Shown here: positions 8,329 through 15,165 of the stretch, one piece after another
Layout of the letters: each line of letters starts with the position of its first letter
Position numbering within the stretch: position 1 is the first letter of the stretch
Assembly: GCA_041821265.1 (NCBI GenBank)
Contig: JBGUEQ010000020.1
Span: forward strand, 8,991-72,990
Source: Lachnotalea sp041821265
GTDB taxonomy: Bacteria; Bacillota; Clostridia; Lachnospirales; Lachnospiraceae
Reading direction: 5' to 3'
DNA length: 64,000 nt
Position numbers and translations under genes: made by a program
The notes under the pieces: generated by a model
The model's input: the letters and a program-made list of their open reading frames with translations, nothing else
Told to the model about the DNA's origin: nothing
Database searches by the model: none

Positions 8329-9095
8329 AAATCAAAGCATTGACAATGGGAATCATTATATTTATCGTTGTTTTCGGAGGTATAGGCGCGACCATAGTAC
8401 TTGATGTATGGGTTACTACTTCTGATAAAACACCTGTTAAAATCAAAGAAGGTGAAGCAGAAGGAAATTATAATCCAGCTGATATACGGGGTTCTTATAC
8501 ATTTTCTGATGTATCTGAGTTATTTGAAATAGAGTTACCAGTGCTATATACGGCATTTAATATTCGATTAGATACAGTAGGAACAGAGATTCAAGTCAAG
8601 AAATTGGAGTCTTTGTATGAAGATTCTGGCTATGAAATAGGAACAGAGTCGCTGCGTATTTTTGTAGCTTTGTATAAAAAATTGCCAATAGATTTGGATG
8701 GAAGTTTTTTACCAAAACAGGCAGCAGAACTTATCCTACAGGTAAATGAGAATTTGTCACAAGAACAAATTAGTTATTTAGAGACATATGCAGTTGATGT
8801 AACAGCAATAAATACGTCTGAAGCCATATCACCAGATGAATCAAGTACGGATGAAAAAGTAAACGAAACAGAAACAAGTGCAGCCAAAACAAGTGAAACA
8901 GAATCAACAGAAAATGTGGTAACTGGTTCGGCAACGTTTCAAAAAGTATTAGATGCAGGTGTTACCAAGGAAGAAATAGAAGAAATTCTTGGCACGTCCA
9001 TGCCACCAACGAATCAAACAGTAAAAGATTATTGTATTGAAGTTGGCTTATCATTTTCAGATATTAAAAAGCAATTGAATGATAAGATAGACTAA
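8325..9095 (+). CDS. Membrane-anchored partner of the polyferredoxin, with repeated helical module
   Basis: This 256-residue protein has one N-terminal membrane helix (about residues 7-27) and an extracytoplasmic body. Two stretches look alike: 'GSYTFSDVSELFEIELPVLYTAF' in outline (about residues 57-80) and 'GSATFQKVLDAGVTKEEIEEIL' in outline (about residues 201-223). They suggest a repeated short helical module, separated by a Ser/Thr/Glu-rich linker at about 165-200. Each module is followed by 'Y..' and an amphipathic helix. It starts within the stop codon of the polyferredoxin gene, so the two proteins are probably made together and interact. Proteins of this kind accompany NapH-like ferredoxins in anaerobes, but no defined function is known to me. 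Confidence 0.7.
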   Translation: MKIKALTMGIIIFIVVFGGIGATIVLDVWVTTSDKTPVKIKEGEAEGNYNPADIRGSYTFSDVSELFEIELPVLYTAFNIRLDTVGTEIQVKKLESLYEDSGYEIGTESLRIFVALYKKLPIDLDGSFLPKQAAELILQVNENLSQEQISYLETYAVDVTAINTSEAISPDESSTDEKVNETETSAAKTSETESTENVVTGSATFQKVLDAGVTKEEIEEILGTSMPPTNQTVKDYCIEVGLSFSDIKKQLNDKID

Positions 9096-9151
9096 CAAGA
9101 CGATAATAAGACTATGTAGAGCGTGATAAAAGAAAAGAATCCAAATTTAAT

Positions 9152-9175
9152 TGTAACTATGTTACAATGGAGGAG
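9152..9175 (+). promoter_or_regulatory. Small palindrome followed by an orphan GGAGGAGG site
   Basis: TTGTAAC-TAT-GTTACAA is a 7-bp palindrome, immediately followed by GGAGGAGG (about 9168-9175), a near-perfect ribosome site. No start codon with an open frame follows; instead the dispersed hairpin repeat begins at 9181. It may be the remains of a gene start separated from its gene by the insertion. Confidence 0.4.
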
Positions 9176-9180
9176 GATTT

Positions 9181-9256
9181 TTTTAAATAATAGGAAGTTC
9201 TACGAACTTCCTATTATTTAAAAGGCACTACGTGCCAAAATGCAGACACTTTGTTA
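9181..9256 (+). repeat. Family A dispersed hairpin repeat, copy 1
   Basis: A perfect 20-bp inverted repeat (9181-9200 against 9204-9223) has the loop TAC and the core GGAAGTTC-TAC-GAACTTCC. It is followed by GGCAC-TAC-GTGCC (9224-9236) and a tail ending ACACTTTGTT. The same two modules recur at 35640, 36117 and 43583. Confidence 0.85.
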
Positions 9257-9260
9257 ATTA

Positions 9261-9330
9261 ATAGAAAGAGTTCTACGAACGTCCCTATTCATTAAAAGCA
9301 CTATGTGACAAAAAGTGCATATTGTAGAAA
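9261..9330 (+). repeat. Family A dispersed repeat, copy 2 (degenerate)
   Basis: AGTTC-TAC-GAAC followed by GTCCCTATTCATTAAAAGCACTATGTG repeats the module order of copy 1 with several mismatches. The two copies lie in tandem, separated by about five bases. Confidence 0.7.
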
Positions 9331-9359
9331 GAAAATTTATTTTTAAGTAATGTAACAAT

Positions 9360-9382
9360 AAGAAAGAAAGAAAGAAAGAAAG
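9360..9382 (+). repeat. AAAG tetranucleotide repeat just before ywbE
   Basis: Nearly six units of AAAG stand directly upstream of the ywbE start codon (9392), where the ribosome site should be. The only other purine stretch is GAGTGG at 9383-9387. Slippage of such a repeat could change the spacing or strength of translation initiation. Confidence 0.85.
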
Positions 9383-9391
9383 AGTGGAAAA

Positions 9392-9592
9392 ATGAACGGA
9401 ACAATAAGAAGTAATATTAAAATAGGAGCAACTGTAATGGTAGTTCAAAAACAAGACCAAAGAACAGGTAAGTTGACTGAAGGTGTCGTGCAAAGATTGC
9501 TTACAAATTCACCACAACATCCACACGGAATCAAAGTAATGCTTGAAAGTGGAATTGTAGGAAGAGTTCAGGAAATAAGGGGTAATGCATAA
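9392..9592 (+). CDS. ywbE: YwbE family protein (DUF2196)
   Basis: This 66-residue protein is recognised as YwbE by 'RSNIKIGATVMVVQKQDQRTGKLTEGVV' in outline, followed by 'LLTNSPQHPHGIKVMLESGIVGRVQEI'. This is a small all-beta, KOW/SH3-like fold of about the normal family length (60-70 residues). The conserved 'HPHGIKV.L..G..GRV' is intact. The molecular function is not established; the fold suggests nucleic-acid or ribosome binding. Its initiation region is odd: an AAAG tract replaces a normal ribosome site. Confidence 0.9.
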   Translation: MNGTIRSNIKIGATVMVVQKQDQRTGKLTEGVVQRLLTNSPQHPHGIKVMLESGIVGRVQEIRGNA

Positions 9593-9822
9593 GAGTGAAG
9601 ATAATGATTCAATATGCTCCTAGTTACAAAAAAATTCGGTTTATGAAATTAACGCAAAGCTCATAATTTGTTTGATTTACTATTTTAATGTGGTGAGAAT
9701 AAAAATTATAAAAAATGATTCATTTCATACATAATTTAGCCATTATTACACATATTAAATATGCAGTCAATAAAATTAAACCATGTGACGAGTCAAAGAC
9801 TTAGTCAGAATAGGAGAGCGTA

Positions 9823-10005
9823 ATGGCAAATAGTAGTGGGAAAGCAAATAGTGACACAAACTGGAGTGTTGGAAAAGAAAAAGAAGAACAGCAAAAGAGT
9901 CAATCAAAATTTAACAACGTTACAAAAAAAGAAAATCCGGAGAATCAAAATCAGACCCATAATGTAAAACAAGAAGGAACATCCCAAATTAATCAAAATA
10001 GGTAA
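9823..10005 (+). CDS. Small Asn/Gln/Lys-rich hydrophilic protein
   Basis: This 60-residue, highly polar protein begins MANSSGKANSDTNWSVGK and has no hydrophobic segment. It is rich in Asn, Gln, Lys, Glu and Ser and probably disordered. A GGAG site (AGGAGAGCGT) precedes the ATG and a strong terminator follows at 10055, which supports a real transcription unit despite the low complexity. The composition resembles small spore- or coat-associated hydrophilic proteins of Firmicutes, but this is only a comparison of character and no homologue is recognised. Confidence 0.55.
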   Translation: MANSSGKANSDTNWSVGKEKEEQQKSQSKFNNVTKKENPENQNQTHNVKQEGTSQINQNR

Positions 10006-10054
10006 TGTATTTGCCGCTTACATTAGAACATATATTTAAATTCTATTTTATATC

Positions 10055-10097
10055 AAAAAACACTCAAATCTTATAGGTTAAGGTATGAGTGTTTTTT
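10055..10097 (+). terminator. Intrinsic terminator after the small hydrophilic gene
   Basis: AAAAAACACTCA (10055-10066) and TGAGTGTTTTTT (10086-10097) are perfectly complementary around a 19-base loop. The T run on the right arm makes it work on the + strand and the A run makes it work on the - strand. From here to 10336 I see no gene, only AT-rich leader sequence. Confidence 0.85.
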
Positions 10098-10336
10098 GTA
10101 TAGACTGGTTGTAATTATGAATAAACGCAATAGTTACAAATGATTTAAGTATACTGTCATTGTAATTTGAGTATCAGGTTGCAGCGAGTTGTTTATAATT
10201 CTAGAGGTTGAAACATATCTTGTGTTACGATATAATAAAATATAGTCTTGCAATAACTATGAAGATAATAAATAGCTCTGTCACACATAATGGCGAACCA
10301 TATAATAACTATAACTTTAATAGAAGGAGTTTATTC

Positions 10337-10741
10337 GTGAATGATAATAAATTGATAGAATTTATTTTAACAAACAGACTAGCTAAAGCTTTTATACGTT
10401 TTGTCTTTATTTCAATTCTAATTTTCTATTTTAGTATATTTTTCACAAAGGGGATTCGATTTGACGATACCTTCCTAAGAAAAATAGTGATATCTTCGGA
10501 TAGTAATTATGTAGGAAAAGGTGAGTATGGTGATATACATATTAAGGTGAAGGGAATCAAAAATACGGCTAGTAGTGCACAAGTGATTGATATTAAGTTT
10601 CCACTTTTTTTCTTTCAAACTAGACATTTGTTAGAAGTAAGTAATCCAGAACCATCTGATTTTTATATGTTTATGCAAAGAATTTCATGGGTGGTGTATC
10701 CTGTCATAGGAACTGTTTTAATGATAATGGCAATTCGTTAG
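10337..10741 (+). CDS. Unknown two-helix membrane protein
   Basis: This 134-residue protein starts at a GTG (VNDNKLIEFIL) with AGAAGGAG at 10322-10329 in front; the longer upstream frame has no ribosome site. It has one membrane helix at about residues 23-43 and another at the C-terminus (about 112-132). Between them lies an extracytoplasmic loop of mostly beta character ('VGKGEYGDIHIKVKGIKN'). No family is recognised. It is followed by another unknown membrane protein of similar style, and the two may form a small envelope pair. Confidence 0.6.
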   Translation: MNDNKLIEFILTNRLAKAFIRFVFISILIFYFSIFFTKGIRFDDTFLRKIVISSDSNYVGKGEYGDIHIKVKGIKNTASSAQVIDIKFPLFFFQTRHLLEVSNPEPSDFYMFMQRISWVVYPVIGTVLMIMAIR

Positions 10742-10892
10742 AATGGTGTAGAAATGCATGTGAATTTATAACACAAAAGTTTTAATGATTATAGAAATAT
10801 GCTTTTAGTGTTCTTTAAATGAAGGCAGTAATGTAGTTGCTGGAAACAGTGCTTTGTAACTATGAATAGAAAGAGCTAGAAGGGGAGTAAAT

Positions 10893-11579
10893 TTGAGTAG
10901 GGAAAATAAAAAATTATTTCAATATTTAGGTATCATTTTTGTTGCAGTTCTAATATCAAGTAAACTTCCACATGATTCTTATTCAATCATTCAATATATT
11001 ATAAAACCAATAAAGTCAAATAACCTTGTTATCAACTTATCAGGCTTTGTGCCGCTGGCTATGATATTGGTGGGAATAAAAGGCATATGGAAATTAGAAA
11101 AATTCAAGATAAAACATTGGGCGTTCATTACCATCATAGTTTTTATATTTGTAATTCCTTTGATGCAATGGACCACAGATTTTACAAGAACGGCATATCA
11201 TTGGGTTAAAAACGATGGGGTTAAATCAATAAATATTGAAAAATCATATATTTCGCTTGATAGTATAGACAATCATCAGATAATCAATATAGACTTAGAA
11301 TTGAAGGATTATAGTAGACGCCATAATGAATTTAAAATACGTGTTTTTCTACCCAAATCTTTGGCTGAAATCATAGGGAAAGAATACTACGAATTTGAAG
11401 ATTCGTATGAAACAAGGGGTGATCGTTCAAATTTAACTGTGCATAAGCAAATAGCTATTGACGATAAAGTCACGGCTAGCTTTGGAAATATAGAAGATGA
11501 AAATTGGTATTATGAAGATGTTGAGTATGAGTTTTATAATGAAAATGGTACCGTGTATAACTTAGAACATGGTTATTAA
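10893..11579 (+). CDS. Unknown membrane protein with C-terminal extracytoplasmic domain
   Basis: This 228-residue protein starts at TTG (10893) after a GGGGAG site. Three hydrophobic segments (about residues 9-25, 42-60 and 72-92) are followed by a polar domain of about 135 residues with 'INIEKSYISLDSIDNHQIINIDLELKDY' in outline, a beta-rich pattern. The acidic, tyrosine-rich C-terminus (ENWYYEDVEYEFYNENG) is unusual. No family is recognised. It lies between another unknown membrane protein and an alpha/beta hydrolase gene. Confidence 0.6.
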   Translation: MSRENKKLFQYLGIIFVAVLISSKLPHDSYSIIQYIIKPIKSNNLVINLSGFVPLAMILVGIKGIWKLEKFKIKHWAFITIIVFIFVIPLMQWTTDFTRTAYHWVKNDGVKSINIEKSYISLDSIDNHQIINIDLELKDYSRRHNEFKIRVFLPKSLAEIIGKEYYEFEDSYETRGDRSNLTVHKQIAIDDKVTASFGNIEDENWYYEDVEYEFYNENGTVYNLEHGY

Positions 11580-11635
11580 ATATAATGAGAATTAGTAACA
11601 CCAGATAGTTATATTGACAAAGGAGTGATAGATTT

Positions 11636-12445
11636 ATGAATGATCAAGATATGAAATCTTCTAATACAATTTGTAATAAGAAGTTACGTAAAATACAGTT
11701 CACGAAAAAAAGAGTCATTTTATTAGGAATAGGTATCGTTATAGCAGCAGTAATTATAGGAATTGTAAAATACCTAACGTTCTATATACCAGCAGATGAA
11801 CCATCAATTTCAGCTATGATTTCGAGTGATAAAGTTACAGTAGAACAAATTGGTGACACGATTGCATTTACACCAACGCAGGAGATTCCAACAATTGGCT
11901 ATATTTATTATCCGGGAGGTCAGGTAGAACCAGAAAGTTTTGCATATGCAGCTAATAAAATTGCTCAAAACGGTATTCAGGTAATTATACAAAGAATGCC
12001 ATTTAATTTAGCAATATTTGGAAAAAATAAAGCATTTACAGTTATGGATACTTATACTGATATTGAAAAATGGTATATTGGAGGTTTTTCTTTAGGCGGT
12101 GTAGTAGCTTGCATGGCAGCTAGTGATAAGACAGATGCATTTGAAGGGATTGTGTTGTATGCGAGTTACACGACGAAGAGTAGCTCCCTTACAGATAGTG
12201 GATTGAAAGTATTTAGTCTATCCGGTGAAAAGGATGGTCTTGCTACTTCTTCTAAAATAGACGATGCAAAGAAATATTTCCCAGTGAATGCGCAATATGT
12301 ACAAATAGCTGGTGGGAATCATACACAGTTTGCTATCTATGGCAAAGGAGAATTGCAAAAAGGTGATAATAAAGCTACTATAAGCCGTATAAAACAGCAG
12401 GAAATAGTAATAGATAAAACAGTTGCTTTTCTAAAACAAGAATAG
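11636..12445 (+). CDS. Membrane-anchored alpha/beta hydrolase (dienelactone hydrolase-like fold)
   Basis: This 269-residue protein has an N-terminal membrane helix (about residues 30-48) that anchors an extracytoplasmic alpha/beta hydrolase domain of the Abhydrolase_5 type. The nucleophile elbow is G-F-S152-L-G-G. 'IYYPGGQVEPESFAYAANKIAQNGIQVIIQRMP' in outline is the usual segment before it. Likely remaining catalytic residues are the Asp in 'SGEKDGLA' and the His in 'AGGNHTQFAIYG'. These proteins hydrolyse esters or related bonds; the substrate is unknown. AAAGGAG precedes the ATG. It is a single gene ahead of recQ. Confidence 0.85.
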   Translation: MNDQDMKSSNTICNKKLRKIQFTKKRVILLGIGIVIAAVIIGIVKYLTFYIPADEPSISAMISSDKVTVEQIGDTIAFTPTQEIPTIGYIYYPGGQVEPESFAYAANKIAQNGIQVIIQRMPFNLAIFGKNKAFTVMDTYTDIEKWYIGGFSLGGVVACMAASDKTDAFEGIVLYASYTTKSSSLTDSGLKVFSLSGEKDGLATSSKIDDAKKYFPVNAQYVQIAGGNHTQFAIYGKGELQKGDNKATISRIKQQEIVIDKTVAFLKQE

Positions 12446-12557
12446 AATATAATTTGAATTGAAGTGGTAAAGATGTTAAAGTGATTTAGAAATGTTTAAA
12501 AATGCGTTATAAATACTTCCTTACTACTAACTAGTTGGACATAAGAAAGGTATATAA

Positions 12558-14399
12558 ATGAACACAAAAGAACAAATGAACACAAAAGAGCAGATGCTTA
12601 AAAAATATTTTGGATATACACAGTTTCGAACAGGTCAAGAAAAGCTAATAGATAGCATTTTAGCAAATCAAGATACCTTTGGTGTAATGCCAACGGGTGC
12701 GGGTAAATCAATGTGCTATCAAATACCTGCGTTGATGTTAGATGGAATTACAATCATTATTTCTCCATTGATTTCACTGATGAAGGATCAAGTTAGAGCC
12801 TTGAATCAAGCTGGAATACATGCAGCTTATTTAAATAGTTCACTTACTATAAATCAATATTATAAGGCGCTAGAATATGCCAAACAAGGTGTTTATAAGA
12901 TAATTTATGTGGCTCCTGAAAGACTTGTAACACCAGAATTTCTGGATTTTGCTAAAAGCGTAACAATATCTATGATTAGTGTGGATGAAGCTCATTGTGT
13001 GTCACAGTGGGGACAGGATTTTAGACCGAGTTACTTGAAAATCATGGAATTTGTTGACAAATTGGAGGAAAGACCAGTTATAAGCGCATTTACGGCTACA
13101 GCAACAAAGGAAGTAAAAGAAGATATTGTTAGTATTCTTAGATTAAATAATCCAACAGTTTTAACCACTGGATTTGACCGGGATAATTTATTCTATACCG
13201 TACAAACTGTAAAAGACAAATTTTCCATTGTTGATAAATATATAGATGATAATCCAGGTAAAAGTGGAATTGTTTACTGCCTAACTAGAAAATCAGTAGA
13301 AGAAGTATGTGATAAACTGACGCGAAAGGGAATTGCAGTTACCAGATATCATGCAGGATTAAGTGATAAAGAACGAAAACAAAATCAAGATGATTTCATT
13401 TTCGATTCGAAACCAGTTATGGTTGCGACGAATGCATTTGGAATGGGAATTGATAAATCTAACGTTCGATTTGTTATTCATTACAATATGCCTAAGAATA
13501 TTGAAAGCTATTATCAGGAAGCAGGCAGGGCAGGAAGAGATGGAGAGCCATCGGAATGCATCCTATTATACTCGCCTCAAGATGTCGTTATGAATCAATT
13601 TTTTATTGATAACAATCGTGAAAATAATGAAATAGATGACGAAGAATTAGAACTAATAAAAGAGCGTGATCGTGATCGCCTAAAGAAGATGACCTATTAT
13701 TGTATGACAAATGAGTGTCTACGGGATTATGTGTTGCGGTATTTTGGAGAATATGGTTCCAATTATTGCGGAAAATGTTCGAATTGTTTAACACAATTTG
13801 AGACGGTTGATGTGACTAGCATTGCTCAAAATATTTTGGGATGTGTGATGGAATCAAGACAAAGATATGGAATGACAATTATGATAGATACCGTTCATGG
13901 TAGCAATAATAACAAGATGCGCCAATACAATATGAGCGATAATAAATATTATGCAACTGAGGCAGCTGTGCCGATATATAAATTACGACAAGTGATGAAT
14001 TTCCTTATTTTGCAAGAATACATAGCAGTTACCAATGACGAATATCCTGTAGTGAAACTAACTGATAAGTCATATCTTATTTTAAACGAGCAAGAACAGG
14101 TTGTCATGAAAATAGCCAAAGAGCAAGAAAGAGTGAAAAAAGATAAAACGAAGAAGAAATCCGTTGAAGGTGACGTTAACTTTGACTTATTTGAAGTTCT
14201 AAGACAGCTTCGAATGGAAATTGCAAAGGAAGAGCATATGCCCCCCTATATTATCTTTTCTGATAAGGCACTTAAAGATATGAGTATGAAGACACCAGTA
14301 AACAGAGACGAGTTTTTACAGGTTTCAGGTGTAGGTGAAGTGAAGTGCGATAAATATGGCGAACGATTTATGGCAGCTATTATTCAATATAAGAGCTAG
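12558..14399 (+). CDS. recQ: ATP-dependent DNA helicase RecQ
   Basis: This 613-residue superfamily 2 helicase unwinds DNA 3' to 5' in recombination and fork repair. Motif I is 'GVMPTGAGKSMCYQIP', motif II 'VDEAHCVSQWGQDFRPSY' and motif VI 'QEAGRAGRDG'. The RQC zinc site is 'YYCMTNECLRDYVLRYFGE' in outline with 'YCGKCSNC'. A winged helix and a short C-terminal HRDC domain ('LRMEIAKEEHMPPYIIFSDKAL' in outline) follow. The start at 12558 has AAAGG seven bases upstream. The first six codons (MNTKEQ) are duplicated in tandem, giving MNTKEQMNTKEQ. No LexA box is seen in the upstream region. Confidence 0.97.
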   Translation: MNTKEQMNTKEQMLKKYFGYTQFRTGQEKLIDSILANQDTFGVMPTGAGKSMCYQIPALMLDGITIIISPLISLMKDQVRALNQAGIHAAYLNSSLTINQYYKALEYAKQGVYKIIYVAPERLVTPEFLDFAKSVTISMISVDEAHCVSQWGQDFRPSYLKIMEFVDKLEERPVISAFTATATKEVKEDIVSILRLNNPTVLTTGFDRDNLFYTVQTVKDKFSIVDKYIDDNPGKSGIVYCLTRKSVEEVCDKLTRKGIAVTRYHAGLSDKERKQNQDDFIFDSKPVMVATNAFGMGIDKSNVRFVIHYNMPKNIESYYQEAGRAGRDGEPSECILLYSPQDVVMNQFFIDNNRENNEIDDEELELIKERDRDRLKKMTYYCMTNECLRDYVLRYFGEYGSNYCGKCSNCLTQFETVDVTSIAQNILGCVMESRQRYGMTIMIDTVHGSNNNKMRQYNMSDNKYYATEAAVPIYKLRQVMNFLILQEYIAVTNDEYPVVKLTDKSYLILNEQEQVVMKIAKEQERVKKDKTKKKSVEGDVNFDLFEVLRQLRMEIAKEEHMPPYIIFSDKALKDMSMKTPVNRDEFLQVSGVGEVKCDKYGERFMAAIIQYKS

Positions 14400-14543
14400 T
14401 ACAAGGCAATGGTTTATTTACTATTCAGTCTATGCATAATTCGTTGCTATGAGGCTATGAGCACAATAATATCGGATTGTGAACATCGCAGAATGCTAAT
14501 TAGGACGGTAATCAGTAGCAAAAGGTTAATAGGAGGATAAAAG

Positions 14544-14903
14544 ATGGGATGTTTGGGTAATATAATTTGGTGTATATGTGGAGGATTTATATCCTGTATT
14601 AGCTGGTTAGTTGTAGGTGCTTTATGGTGTGTTACTATTATTGGAATACCAATTGGTATGCAATGTTTTAAAATTTCGGGATTATCATTATTCCTGTTTG
14701 GACAGGAAGTGGAGTATGGAGGCGGAGCCGGTTCTTTCGTATTAAATATCTTTTGGATTATTCTATCAGGTGTTCCGCTTGCAATTGAATCGGCTATACT
14801 AGGAGCAATATGTTGCATTACTATAATCGGAATACCTTTTGGTTTGCAACATTTTAAAATTGCTAAGCTTGCATTAATGCCGTTTGGAACAACAATTCGC
14901 TAA
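14544..14903 (+). CDS. yccF: YccF domain membrane protein (DUF307)
   Basis: This 119-residue membrane protein has the YccF repeat twice. The first copy, at about residues 1-55, holds 'NIIWCICGGFISCISWLVVG' then 'VTIIGIPIGMQCFKI'. The second, at about residues 65-119, holds 'VLNIFWIILSGVPLAIESAI' then 'ITIIGIPFGLQHFKIAKLALMPFG'. The I-T-I-I-G-I-P-x-G motif is diagnostic. Function is unknown. AGGAGG precedes the ATG. The gene stands alone between recQ and sulP and ends before a clear terminator. Confidence 0.9.
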   Translation: MGCLGNIIWCICGGFISCISWLVVGALWCVTIIGIPIGMQCFKISGLSLFLFGQEVEYGGGAGSFVLNIFWIILSGVPLAIESAILGAICCITIIGIPFGLQHFKIAKLALMPFGTTIR

Positions 14904-15020
14904 GTTCGTTAATTGTGATATAATTCAGTAAAGAATAATAGAATAATAGTGAAATATAAATGAACTTGTCGAAATAAGCAATTAAATCTTGAAAAATGAT
15001 GTGGGTAGGAATACACTAAG

Positions 15021-15064
15021 TGGGGTGCTCTAATCTAGGGAGATTAGAACATCCCATTTTTTTT
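15021..15064 (+). terminator. Intrinsic terminator downstream of yccF
   Basis: TGGGGTGCTCTAATCT and AGATTAGAACATCCCA form a 16-bp stem (two mismatches or wobbles) around a short AGGG loop, followed by eight T. Confidence 0.9.
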
Positions 15065-15065
15065 A

Positions 15066-15130
15066 ATAAAGAAGTTCTCGAACTTTCCAATTAAAGAAAA
15101 AGCACTTCGTGCTAAAAAGCGCACTTTGTG
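15066..15130 (+). repeat. Family A dispersed repeat, copy 3 (degenerate)
   Basis: AGTTCTCGAACTTTCCAATTAA and AAAGCACTTCGTGCTAAAAAG keep the order of the two family A modules with altered loops. It directly follows the yccF terminator and lies in the leader of the sulP gene. Confidence 0.65.
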
Positions 15131-15165
15131 AAGAACTTACATATGTCTGGGAGGTCATTTTTAAG

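Noticed and set aside
9254..9493. 79-codon minus-strand frame opposite ywbE
   Set aside because: It is antisense to ywbE and the repeats, with no ribosome site and a low-complexity Ser/Leu/Phe composition caused by the AAAG tract.
14447..14818. 123-codon minus-strand frame opposite yccF
   Set aside because: The complementary frame is a recognisable YccF protein with a good ribosome site; the antisense frame is Pro/Ile-rich by chance.
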